A DNA stretch of 64,000 bases from Bacteroidota bacterium (lineage in GTDB: Bacteria; Bacteroidota; Bacteroidia; Flavobacteriales_D; Sanyastnellaceae), in assembly GCA_027621555.1 (NCBI GenBank), contig JAQCBJ010000001.1, positions 62,001-126,000 on the forward strand, given 5' to 3'. Shown one piece after another: positions 9,180-16,877 of the stretch (position 1 is its first letter; each line of letters opens with the position of its first letter). The notes beneath the pieces were generated by a model that was not told the origin of the DNA, made no database searches, and saw nothing but the letters and a program-made list of their open reading frames with translations. Made by a program: the position numbers and the translations under genes.

Positions 9180-11419
9180 TGGAGAACGAGAGGTTTGAGT
9201 CCGTGGACAAACAGCACCTCTCCCAATCCGTTGAAGCGCTCGAACGCGTCTTCGCCCATGGTGTCGATGTCTTGTTTGTTGAATCCCAAGATGACAAGGT
9301 CTGCACCGCCCGATTTGTTCTTGATGGTTTGAACGGAACTCGACTCGTGGGTGACGTGTTCGATGTTTTGTTCCGCGATGGGCAGGCGCCCTTCCACGAT
9401 GCTCGAACGCAGCGCTTCCTCCTCTTCCTTGGCGTTTTCTCCATCGTGAAGGAAGAACACGCTGATGCTTGAATCCCGCCAATCGGGGTGTCCTTGAAGG
9501 ATGTACGCCAGCAAAATCATCAAGCTGGAGTTCGTGGCATCCTCGGGGTTGATCCAAAGGTGGATGTCGTGTTTGTTGCCAAACTCCCTACCGCTGCTGC
9601 GCAACAACGCCAAATCCAACCCTGCCGCCACAAGCAAGGAGAAGTTGTCGAGCAACTGGTCGCGGTTGGCGGGATGGTCTGGGGCGTACTCCATCAGAAA
9701 CAAGTTGTTGCCCTTTCCTGAAATCCCTGGGAGCTGGATGCACTGCGCAATGGCCGAAGTGTACGACGGGCTGATGATTGTGTCGAGGTGCACGCGGCTC
9801 TTGTTGCCCCGAGCTCGTTTGACCAACTCTGCTTGGGCAAGGCGGGCGTCCTTTTGGGTCTCCTCGCTCAGGAATCCCTGAATGAAATGCATGTAGGTCC
9901 CAAACCCGTGCTGGAAGGCCACCCATCTCACCATGTCAAACCCTTCTTTGCGTAGGAAGGTGTCCGGCGAAATGGCCAGCACAAACGGACGCCATCCAGT
10001 CGATTCTTCGAGGTCGTCTTCGTCGCTCATTTGAAGCGCGAGTTGAAGCGCGCGCTGCATTTGGAAGATGATGCCTCGGAAGAGGCGGACCATTCCTTTT
10101 TGGCCTCCTCCGTGGCGCGACACCCACGCGTGGATGCCGACCATGATCAACAGGCTGGCCGTCGCGTACGTCGGGTTCATCCCAAACATCAGCACCACGC
10201 ACAGCACCGCCCCCATCAGACTCACGGACCAATGCGATCGGAACGTCGGACGGTAGCTCGGATCGGCCGCCATGTGCTCCAAGAAGGACACCAGGCAGAT
10301 GGCACCGTACGTCACCATGAAGAACATGGAGATGATTTCCGCCACCGCGTTGATGTCGCCCATCAGCACGAAGGCAAAGGCGATCAGGCACGTGGCCAAG
10401 GACGCTCGGACAGGCTCTTGTTCCGCACCACGCCCCTTCTTCAGCCACGTGGACATGCCTTCTGGGAAGATGCCATCCGCGGCGATGGCTTGAAGCGTTC
10501 TGGGCGCAACCATCACAGAGCCGAGCGCTGAACTCATGGCGGCTGCGGCCAAGCCGACGGGAACAATGGGACCCCAAAGCGCGATGTTCTCCATGTACAA
10601 CTCGTCGCTGGCCAGCGCCTCGAGAGGTGCGGACCACCACAGCTTGATGGCCACGGCCACGTAAATCACCACCCCCACAACGGTGGCCCAAATGGTTCCC
10701 GTGGGGATGCTGACACGCGGGTCCTTCAAGTCGCCACTCAAGCCAAGCCCCGCCGCGATACCCGTGAATGCCGGGAAAATGAACGTGAACACTTCGAAAA
10801 ATCCAAACCGCCGAATGGCGGTTCCGTCCCCGAGAAGCAAGACATCCGGAATGGTGCCGATGGGGTTCAGGTCGGGGTTTCCGGGTCCGCTGCCTGCGAA
10901 GAACATGACGAGTGCGGCAAACAGGAGAACCACCACCACATACAGAGCCTTGACCCCGAGGTTGGCGCCTTTGCCAATCATCAGCAACGTCAAAAATGCC
11001 ATGACCCCGAGGTTGACCCACATGGGGTCGACAAACACCCCATGGGCCACGTCCGCCCAATGGAGCAAGTCCCGGCAAGCCACGGTAAACGCAATGACGT
11101 AGAACGCCACGCTGATCGCTTGAGACAGGTAAAGCGCCATGCCAATGGCTCCTCCAATGTTCAACCCAAACGACCTGGAAATCATGTAGTAAGCACCGCC
11201 TCCCTCCACCTTTTGATTGGTGGCAATTTCCGCCACTGCGAGGGCGGTGGGCACCGTCACGAGGTGACCCACAAAGACAATGAGCAAGGTGGAAACCAAC
11301 CCCACGTGGGCCACGGCGTACCCAAAACGGAGGAACAGAATGGCCCCCAAAATGGTCGAAATGGCCGTCAAAAACACGGGCCACGTGCCCATGGTTTTGA
11401 GGTTGGGTTGCGGCGTCAT
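9176..11419 (-). CDS. SLC12-like cation/chloride cotransporter homologue (APC superfamily)
   Basis: A 747-residue membrane protein. Residues about 8-470 form a 12-helix amino-acid-polyamine-organocation (LeuT-fold) core. It starts GTWPVFLTAISTILGAILFL and contains VAEIATNQKVEGGGAYYMIS, both typical of SLC12 Na-K-Cl cotransporter relatives. Residues about 490-747 are a soluble domain resembling the SLC12 C-terminal regulatory domain (HDIHLWINPEDATNSSLMIL, SSISVFFLHDG). Substrate is unknown; K+/Cl- or amino acid transport are both possible. A GTG at 11467 would lengthen it by 16 residues, but ATG at 11419 is preferred because a -7 box (TACCTTGA) ends exactly four bases before it. It overlaps aroQ by ATGA. 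Confidence 0.85.
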   Translation of the reverse strand: MTPQPNLKTMGTWPVFLTAISTILGAILFLRFGYAVAHVGLVSTLLIVFVGHLVTVPTALAVAEIATNQKVEGGGAYYMISRSFGLNIGGAIGMALYLSQAISVAFYVIAFTVACRDLLHWADVAHGVFVDPMWVNLGVMAFLTLLMIGKGANLGVKALYVVVVLLFAALVMFFAGSGPGNPDLNPIGTIPDVLLLGDGTAIRRFGFFEVFTFIFPAFTGIAAGLGLSGDLKDPRVSIPTGTIWATVVGVVIYVAVAIKLWWSAPLEALASDELYMENIALWGPIVPVGLAAAAMSSALGSVMVAPRTLQAIAADGIFPEGMSTWLKKGRGAEQEPVRASLATCLIAFAFVLMGDINAVAEIISMFFMVTYGAICLVSFLEHMAADPSYRPTFRSHWSVSLMGAVLCVVLMFGMNPTYATASLLIMVGIHAWVSRHGGGQKGMVRLFRGIIFQMQRALQLALQMSDEDDLEESTGWRPFVLAISPDTFLRKEGFDMVRWVAFQHGFGTYMHFIQGFLSEETQKDARLAQAELVKRARGNKSRVHLDTIISPSYTSAIAQCIQLPGISGKGNNLFLMEYAPDHPANRDQLLDNFSLLVAAGLDLALLRSSGREFGNKHDIHLWINPEDATNSSLMILLAYILQGHPDWRDSSISVFFLHDGENAKEEEEALRSSIVEGRLPIAEQNIEHVTHESSSVQTIKNKSGGADLVILGFNKQDIDTMGEDAFERFNGLGEVLFVHGLKPLVLQ

Positions 11420-11423
11420 GGGG

Positions 11424-11431
11424 TCAAGGTA
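11424..11431 (-). promoter_or_regulatory. -7 promoter box TACCTTGA for the SLC12-like transporter
   Basis: Matches the Bacteroidota -7 consensus TAnnTTTG except at the last two bases. It ends four bases before the ATG at 11419, which implies a transcript starting at or next to the start codon. It lies 40 bases inside the end of the upstream endonuclease region, so it would give aroQ and the transporter their own promoter. Confidence 0.6.
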
Positions 11432-11470
11432 CAATGGGTGTGCGGCGCGAATCCGAATGCGAGGCACGGG

Positions 11471-12328
11471 TTATTCACCACCCGATGACCACGAAACCAC
11501 TGCATGAAGCGGAAGGTGATCGCTGATGAAATGTTCTTTCACGATGATTTCGTCCACGCACGTCCACTGCGTGTCTAGTCCTTTGACGTAGATGGCGTCG
11601 ATGCGAGGACCGCCTGAGGACCCCTCGGGGTTGAACGTGGTGTAGGTTGGGAATGTTTTTCGGCACCGCGCTTGGACCTTGTCGTAGGTGTCGGCAAAGC
11701 CCGCCTGCTCCAAAACGTCCCGGCCCGGTGCGCCGGATTCCTCGTTGAAATCTCCGAGGACGGCCGTAGCGTCCGCCCCATGAATGGCGTCCAGTGCAGC
11801 GATCAGGCGAGCGCTCGATTCCCGGGCTTCCGCCGAAACGTGACTCCAGTGCGTGTTGTAAACGCGGACTCGCTTTCCCGTCGCGACATGGTGGAACCAC
11901 GCCACCGTGACGATGCGCGGCAGGTCCGCCGACCACCCCACTGCGCCGGGGGTTTGCCAATCGGAGGCAAGCCACAGCGTTTCGTGGTGCAAGAGCTCCC
12001 ATTTGCCGTGGTGGTAAAAGATGGGGCACGCCTCCCCGCCCCCGTCCGCATCGCGTCCCTGGCTGACGTGGGACATCCAGGGCAGGCGTTCGGCGAGGTC
12101 TTGAACTTGGTGAGGCAAGGCCTCCTGCACGCCGACGATGTCGTAGAAGCCGACGATTTGGGCCACATCATCGCGGCGCTCCTCCCACTTGAGGGGGTCA
12201 GCGGGATTGTCGTAGCGAACGTTGAAGGTCGCCAAGGTCCACTCTCCCTCCCGAACCTGGGCCTGAGACGGCAACACCACGCCCCACACGAGGGCCAAAA
12301 GCGACGAAAAACCCAGGGTTCGAGCCAT
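11471..12328 (-). CDS. Exported endonuclease/exonuclease/phosphatase-family protein
   Basis: A 285-residue metal-dependent phosphodiesterase-fold protein (EEP superfamily) with a signal peptide ending PSQAQ. Motifs in order: TLATFNVRYDN (Asn ligand), GVQEALPHQ (metal-binding Glu), VYNTHWSH (Asn/His), VLGDFNEESG (Asp/Asn) and ISDHLPL (Asp/His). These are the complete catalytic set. Family members cleave DNA/RNA, phosphoinositides or sphingomyelin; secreted Bacteroidota proteins of this type are usually annotated only as endonuclease/exonuclease/phosphatase, and the substrate cannot be told here. A -7 box sits four bases before the ATG. It stands divergent to the rlmD-like gene. Confidence 0.88.
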   Translation of the reverse strand: MARTLGFSSLLALVWGVVLPSQAQVREGEWTLATFNVRYDNPADPLKWEERRDDVAQIVGFYDIVGVQEALPHQVQDLAERLPWMSHVSQGRDADGGGEACPIFYHHGKWELLHHETLWLASDWQTPGAVGWSADLPRIVTVAWFHHVATGKRVRVYNTHWSHVSAEARESSARLIAALDAIHGADATAVLGDFNEESGAPGRDVLEQAGFADTYDKVQARCRKTFPTYTTFNPEGSSGGPRIDAIYVKGLDTQWTCVDEIIVKEHFISDHLPLHAVVSWSSGGE

Positions 12329-12332
12329 GACA

Positions 12333-12340
12333 CGAAGGTA
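12333..12340 (-). promoter_or_regulatory. -7 promoter box TACCTTCG for the endonuclease-family gene
   Basis: Close match to TAnnTTTG; it ends four bases before the ATG at 12328, predicting a leaderless transcript. The box for the divergent methyltransferase gene is at 12387-12394, so the two promoters share a 46-base core. Confidence 0.7.
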
Positions 12341-12386
12341 CCCAAACTGCACGTGGCATCCGCACGCAGGAGGTGACTTCGCCGCG

Positions 12387-12394
12387 TACCTTTG
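12387..12394 (+). promoter_or_regulatory. -7 promoter box TACCTTTG for the rlmD-like gene
   Basis: Perfect TAnnTTTG box, six bases (all C) before the ATG at 12401. It rules out the TTG at 12392, which lies inside the box, as the start codon. Confidence 0.78.
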
Positions 12395-12400
12395 CCCCCC

Positions 12401-13876
12401 ATGGGAGGTCAACGACGCGTGAAAAGAACGTTCCACAAAGGCCAGGTGCTGACCCTGACCATCGACAGCATGGCCTTTGGAGGCAAGGGCATTGCCCGCT
12501 TGGAAACGGACAAGGGGCCCTTCGTGGTCTTCGTCCAAAACGCATTCCCAGGCCAAACCGTCGAAGCCCAAGTGGTCAAATGCAAATCGCGCCATGCGGA
12601 ATGCCGGCTGCTTCGCGTGGTGGAGCGGGCGGCGTACGAAGTCGACCTTCCGTACCAACCCATCCCGGGCGCGCCGTACGCCTCCGTGCCGATGGAGCGT
12701 CAACATGCGTGGAAAGAAGAAACCTCGCTTGACCTGTACCGTCGCATTGGGCAGGTGGACAACCTCGATGAAATCTACCAAGGCCTCGTTCCTTCCCCCC
12801 TCGACTGGCACTACCGCAACAAAATGGAGTACAGCTTCTCCGAGATCCGGCATGATTTGGAGACCGATGAAAAGGTGGATGATTTTGGGCTTGGTTTCAA
12901 GCACCGAGGAACGTGGTGGGCCGTTGAAAACCTCGACGACGACAGCGGGTTGTTTGATGCGCTCGTGGAAGGCACCCTGCACGAGGTTCGGAAATGGTGT
13001 GAGGCCACGGGGTTGCCGGCTTGGCATCCGCCCAAACGCGAAGGGTTCTTCCGATTCCTCGTCGTGCGCAAGAGCTACGCCGACAACGGATTGCTCGTCA
13101 ACTTGGTCACCACGTCTGATGCGCCGTTGGACGAAAAGGGATTCGTCGAATTGATTCGAGGGTTGTGGGGAAACCGTGTCCAAGGCATCCTGCACACGGT
13201 CAACGACGACAAAGGCGAGCGCGTGGAAGCACGGGAGGGCATGTCGCGTTTGATTTGGGGCGAAAGCGTGGTGACGGAAGTGCTCCACGGGTTGTCGTTT
13301 GGGATCAGCATGGCGTCGTTCTTTCAGACCAACCCCAAATCGGCAGAACGCCTTTACGCGGAAGTGATGGCCTTGGCACTCGACGGTGTGGAAGAGCGAC
13401 CCCACGACGTCATCATGGACTTGTTCTGCGGCACGGGCACCATCGGACAGCTCGTCGCCAAGAACGCGAACACGCCCGTGGTGGGCGTGGACATCGTCGC
13501 GCAGGCCATCGAGGATGCCAAAGACGCCGCCATACGGAATGGCTTGGAAGGGGTGGAATTCGTGGCAGCGGACGCCGGGAAATTCCTTCTAGAACACCCG
13601 GAATACCAGGGCAAAATCCACACGGTCATCCTCGACCCGCCACGCGCCGGAATTTCACCAAAGACGCTGCGCAAAGTGATGCGGCTGGGAGTACAGCGAT
13701 TGGTCTACGTCAGCTGCAATCCCGCGACCCAAGCGCGCGACCTTGTGGAACTGCGCGCGCAGGGGTACGAATTGAAATCGCTGAAGCTCGTCGATCAATT
13801 CCCGCACACCGCTCACGTTGAAGCCGTGGCTCTGATTGAGCGAATCCCAGGATTTCAACCGAACTTGCAGGCATGA
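12401..13876 (+). CDS. rlmD: 23S rRNA (uracil-5-)-methyltransferase, RumA/RlmD type
   Basis: A 491-residue class I SAM methyltransferase that makes m5U in 23S rRNA. The N-terminus is a TRAM RNA-binding domain (about residues 8-65, TLTIDSMAFGGKGIARLE). The catalytic domain follows: QTNPKSAERLY, DLFCGTGTIGQLVA (SAM motif I, about 345-360), VILDPPRAGISPKTL (motif IV) and the nucleophile motif LVYVSCNPATQARDL with the catalytic Cys. It lacks an obvious N-terminal Fe-S cysteine cluster before the TRAM domain, as is common in this phylum. RlmD (U1939), RlmCD or TrmA-like activity cannot be separated by sequence reading alone. It overlaps the next gene by ATGA. Confidence 0.88.
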   Translation: MGGQRRVKRTFHKGQVLTLTIDSMAFGGKGIARLETDKGPFVVFVQNAFPGQTVEAQVVKCKSRHAECRLLRVVERAAYEVDLPYQPIPGAPYASVPMERQHAWKEETSLDLYRRIGQVDNLDEIYQGLVPSPLDWHYRNKMEYSFSEIRHDLETDEKVDDFGLGFKHRGTWWAVENLDDDSGLFDALVEGTLHEVRKWCEATGLPAWHPPKREGFFRFLVVRKSYADNGLLVNLVTTSDAPLDEKGFVELIRGLWGNRVQGILHTVNDDKGERVEAREGMSRLIWGESVVTEVLHGLSFGISMASFFQTNPKSAERLYAEVMALALDGVEERPHDVIMDLFCGTGTIGQLVAKNANTPVVGVDIVAQAIEDAKDAAIRNGLEGVEFVAADAGKFLLEHPEYQGKIHTVILDPPRAGISPKTLRKVMRLGVQRLVYVSCNPATQARDLVELRAQGYELKSLKLVDQFPHTAHVEAVALIERIPGFQPNLQA

Positions 13877-14400
13877 GCACGATTCGAGATTTGGTCATGC
13901 CTCACCAGACCATCGTCCGCAAATTGGACCGGATGGCGCGCGAGATGTTGGAAGTCCACTACCAGGAGGACACCCTCGTCCTGATCGGCATTCACGGCCA
14001 AGGCGTGCCGATTTGCGAGGCGCTGGCGCGTCGCCTTCGGGAGCTGTCCGACATCGACATTGTGGTGGGGACGCTGCGCATGCACAAGGATTTGCCGCTG
14101 GACCACGCCATCGAATGCGATGTGGCCATGGATCAGCTCAATGACCGCATCGTGTTGCTCGTTGACGACGTATTGAACTCAGGCCGAACCCTCATCCACG
14201 GCGTCCAATTCTTGCTTCAAGGAAGGCCCCGTGAGGTGCATACCGCGGTGCTGGTGGACCGCAAGCACCGCTCCTTCCCCATCCGGGCCGATTACTGCGG
14301 CCTGACGCTCAGCACCCACTTGAACGAGCACATCGCTGTGGATTTGAGCGACACGGAAAACGCCACCGTTCACCTCGAGCGTCCTGCCGTCTCCGAGTAA
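13873..14400 (+). CDS. Phosphoribosyltransferase, PyrR-like
   Basis: A 175-residue type I phosphoribosyltransferase. The PRPP-binding loop is plain (IVLLVDDVLNSGRTL, about residues 94-108), preceded by LVLIGIHGQGVPICEAL, which binds pyrophosphate. In arrangement and length it matches PyrR/Upp-like proteins of Bacteroidota; in Firmicutes PyrR is both a uracil phosphoribosyltransferase and an attenuator protein. RNA-binding regulation has not been shown for this lineage, so only the enzyme fold is claimed. ATG overlaps the rlmD stop. It converges on aroK, with an inverted repeat between them. Confidence 0.82.
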   Translation: MSTIRDLVMPHQTIVRKLDRMAREMLEVHYQEDTLVLIGIHGQGVPICEALARRLRELSDIDIVVGTLRMHKDLPLDHAIECDVAMDQLNDRIVLLVDDVLNSGRTLIHGVQFLLQGRPREVHTAVLVDRKHRSFPIRADYCGLTLSTHLNEHIAVDLSDTENATVHLERPAVSE

Positions 14401-14412
14401 ATCCCCCAACTC

Positions 14413-14444
14413 AAGCAAGCAAGCCTGCTGACGCCCGCTTGCTT
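14413..14444. terminator. Inverted repeat between convergent genes, likely bidirectional terminator
   Basis: AAGCAAGC (the arm occurs twice in overlapping register, 14413-14424) pairs with GCTTGCTT at 14437-14444. The right arm runs into the aroK stop codon at 14443-14445. There is no long T tract, so efficiency is uncertain. Confidence 0.5.
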
Positions 14445-14967
14445 AGGGTTCCAAGCGCCACTGGATGCTCGCCAAAGCGTCGTCGAGGGCCTCGTCCGAC
14501 GTCAAGTCTTGTTTCCAAGTCACGTGGGCGGAGCCGTAGCATGCCGCTCGTGTCAGCATCATCCGCTCCACGACCCGCTTCAGCTCGGGCCCCGATTTGT
14601 CATGAATCAAGGGACGGTGCTCTTGCCCTTGCTGCAAGCGCTCCAACAGGGTGTCCAAAGGAGGTTGCAAAGCGATGACCAACGACCGCCGCCGCATCCA
14701 TTCCATCGCGCCGTCGGCGCAGGGCGTACCTCCTCCGGTGGCTAACACAATGGGATCCAACGGCCTCAAGGCATCGGACAACGCATCCTGTTCCGCCTCG
14801 CGGAAAGCCGGTTCGCCGAGGTTGTCAAAAATGTCGCGGACCGACATGCCCAGCATGCGCTCCACCTCTTTGTCCGTATCCACAAACGGACGCCCTAAGC
14901 GATCCGCCAAGGCTTGCCCCACGGTGGTCTTGCCCGACCCCATGAAGCCAATGAGAGACACATGCAT
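14443..14967 (-). CDS. aroK: Shikimate kinase
   Basis: A 174-residue P-loop kinase that phosphorylates shikimate at O3. Walker A is GFMGSGKTT near residues 7-15; the substrate-binding DTDKEVE follows at about 31-37, then the REAEQDAL Arg, ATGGGTPC (Gly-rich loop) and a LID region with HRPLI. Length fits AroK/AroL. It is the last gene of a minus-strand run with the FAH-family hydrolase immediately upstream (7-base gap). Upstream genes (OmpA protein, sugar transferase) are functionally unrelated, so the run is probably an accident of packing. Confidence 0.95.
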   Translation of the reverse strand: MHVSLIGFMGSGKTTVGQALADRLGRPFVDTDKEVERMLGMSVRDIFDNLGEPAFREAEQDALSDALRPLDPIVLATGGGTPCADGAMEWMRRRSLVIALQPPLDTLLERLQQGQEHRPLIHDKSGPELKRVVERMMLTRAACYGSAHVTWKQDLTSDEALDDALASIQWRLEP

Positions 14968-14974
14968 TCGCCGG

Positions 14975-15589
14975 TCATTTGATGTTCACCGCGAAAAGGT
15001 CGTGCCCTTCGAGGTTCCCCACAAGCCGATCTCCAGATTTAATCCGACCGACGCCTGCGGGTGTTCCGGTGAAGATCAAATCCCCCACTTTCAACGTCAT
15101 GAATTTGGACACTTCGGCGATCAATCGGTCCACGGAGAAGAGCATGTCTGCGGTGTGTCCCTTCTGAACCACATCGTCGTGATTTTTCAACGAGAAGCGC
15201 AAATCCTGAACCGGTTTGCCCAGCGATTCCAGGGACATGAATTGGCCGATGACCGCGGATCCGTCGAAGGCTTTGGCACGCTCCCAGGGATGCCCTTTGG
15301 CCTTGAGTTTGGATTGAATGTCTCGTGCGGTGAAATCAATGCCCAAGGCCACTTCGCTGTAATACCTCGGAGCATGGGCCTCAGAAATGGTTTTCCCCAA
15401 ACGATCCAGCTTCACCACCAATTCCACCTCGTGGTGCACATCTTGGGTCCACTCTGGAATGTAGAAGGGGTGCTTGTGGCTGAGGATCGCGCTTTGGGGT
15501 TTGAGAAACACCACGGGCTCCGAAGGAACTTGGTTGCCAAGCTCTTTGGCGTGATCCGCGTAGTTGCGGCCAATGCAAATGATTTTCAT
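14975..15589 (-). CDS. Fumarylacetoacetate hydrolase-family protein
   Basis: A 204-residue FAH-fold protein, of the short acylpyruvase/fumarylpyruvate hydrolase/oxaloacetate decarboxylase subgroup. It starts directly with KIICIGRNYADHAKELG and has the metal-binding E-x-E in HHEVELVVKL, the Asp in LGIDFTARDIQ and the terminal IFTGTPAGVG. The family splits C-C bonds of beta-dicarbonyl compounds using Mg2+ or Mn2+. Proteins of this size in Bacteroidota act mostly on acylpyruvates or oxaloacetate; the real substrate is not known. It lies 7 bases after the OmpA-type gene and 7 bases before aroK. Confidence 0.88.
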   Translation of the reverse strand: MKIICIGRNYADHAKELGNQVPSEPVVFLKPQSAILSHKHPFYIPEWTQDVHHEVELVVKLDRLGKTISEAHAPRYYSEVALGIDFTARDIQSKLKAKGHPWERAKAFDGSAVIGQFMSLESLGKPVQDLRFSLKNHDDVVQKGHTADMLFSVDRLIAEVSKFMTLKVGDLIFTGTPAGVGRIKSGDRLVGNLEGHDLFAVNIK

Positions 15590-15596
15590 GGAAGAG

Positions 15597-16850
15597 TCAA
15601 TCGTTCACAAAGAACGTCACCTCCACCCTTCGGTCCAAAGCACCCTGGTTCGTAGCCCGTTCTTCCCCAAAGTAATTGAGGACCACTCGGGTCGAACCCA
15701 CCCCGCTCTCAAGCAGATGCGCTCGCACCGCTTGGGCGCGTTTCTTGGACAGCGCGAGGTTGGCCGAGCGATCCCCTGTTACGTCCGCATGGCCCGTGCA
15801 GACTACCCGCAGTTGAGGATACATCCCCATGTATTCCAACACTTCGTTCAACTGAAGTTGGGCTGTCAACGTCAGCCTGGAACTGCCCTCGTAGAACTGA
15901 ACGTCGAACGAAGCAGGCAAATTCAGGTCCCGCAAGGCCGGGTCGGTCGAGGGCGTGCTTCGGGTGGGCGACCAGGTTACCTCCGCCAAATCACGTCGCG
16001 TGGATCCAGCTCCCGCACCGGAGGCCCCGCCTTGTTCCAGCGCCGTCAACCGTGCCTCTTGGGCCTCCACCACGTCCAAAATGCGCTGCATCATGTCCTG
16101 CATGGCCTGCCACTCAGAGGACACCTCCATAGATCCTTGGGAATCATCTGGCCACGAACTTCCGTCTTGGCTGTCCAAAAGGGACATGGTTTCCAAATTG
16201 AAGTTGAGTTCCAAGGGCTCAAGAGGGTTGTCGTCTCGGTTCATCCACTTTTCGAGCTCTTCCACGGGCAGCTCCTGCTCAACGGTTCCAATTTTGACGA
16301 GGAGGCCGTGATTCACGTAGCGCCCCAATTCCACCCCACACTGCAGCAGCAATTCTTGAATGCGTTGTTCGATCAACACGTAAGTGCGCTCTTCGAAGCT
16401 CCGGCTTCCGGCACCCCTCATGCGCTCCACGTCGCGCATGTCCAATTCCTCAAAGTCTTGCAACAAAAGCCCCACCTCCTCTGAAAATCCGGAAAACGGT
16501 TCTTGCCCTTCGAACGAGCGAATGCGCATCAAGTCTCGTACAATCCGCTCCATGTCTCTCGAGACGCTTCTGACAGAGGACTCCCAGCCAATGTCCTGTC
16601 CGTCCACTTTCATCTCCCCTCGCAAGTAGACTCCCAAAGCTTGGACGGCAAGTCCACGCAGTTGCTCCAACTCCGGATCGGGCGCTGAGGAATAGTAATT
16701 GACCACCAACGTCCCTTCCTTGCTCCCCGTCTTGATCGGCTTGCCCTGACTTTGTGCCTGCGCGAAAACCGCGCATCCGGCGAGCACAAGGCACACCAGT
16801 GCACGGCGCGCACTTCGGAGTGCACCCGTCACTTGGTCAAGGGCGATCAT
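15597..16850 (-). CDS. OmpA-family outer membrane protein
   Basis: A 417-residue exported protein. The N-terminus (ALVCLVLAGCAVFAQAQ) can be read as a signal peptidase I site after AQA or as a lipobox (LAGC). Residues about 40-300 are acidic and poorly conserved. Residues about 305-417 are an OmpA/MotB peptidoglycan-binding domain with VQFYEGSSRL, VVCTGHADVTGDRSANLALSKKRAQAV and the final GALDRRVEV, which supply the Asp and Arg that bind diaminopimelate. A short coiled-coil-like stretch (MQDMMQRILDVVEAQEARL) precedes it. ATG at 16850 was taken over a TTG six bases upstream. It follows the sugar transferase by 27 bases. Confidence 0.85.
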   Translation of the reverse strand: MIALDQVTGALRSARRALVCLVLAGCAVFAQAQSQGKPIKTGSKEGTLVVNYYSSAPDPELEQLRGLAVQALGVYLRGEMKVDGQDIGWESSVRSVSRDMERIVRDLMRIRSFEGQEPFSGFSEEVGLLLQDFEELDMRDVERMRGAGSRSFEERTYVLIEQRIQELLLQCGVELGRYVNHGLLVKIGTVEQELPVEELEKWMNRDDNPLEPLELNFNLETMSLLDSQDGSSWPDDSQGSMEVSSEWQAMQDMMQRILDVVEAQEARLTALEQGGASGAGAGSTRRDLAEVTWSPTRSTPSTDPALRDLNLPASFDVQFYEGSSRLTLTAQLQLNEVLEYMGMYPQLRVVCTGHADVTGDRSANLALSKKRAQAVRAHLLESGVGSTRVVLNYFGEERATNQGALDRRVEVTFFVND

Positions 16851-16877
16851 ACCCAAATTTCGGAAATTTTATGTAAA

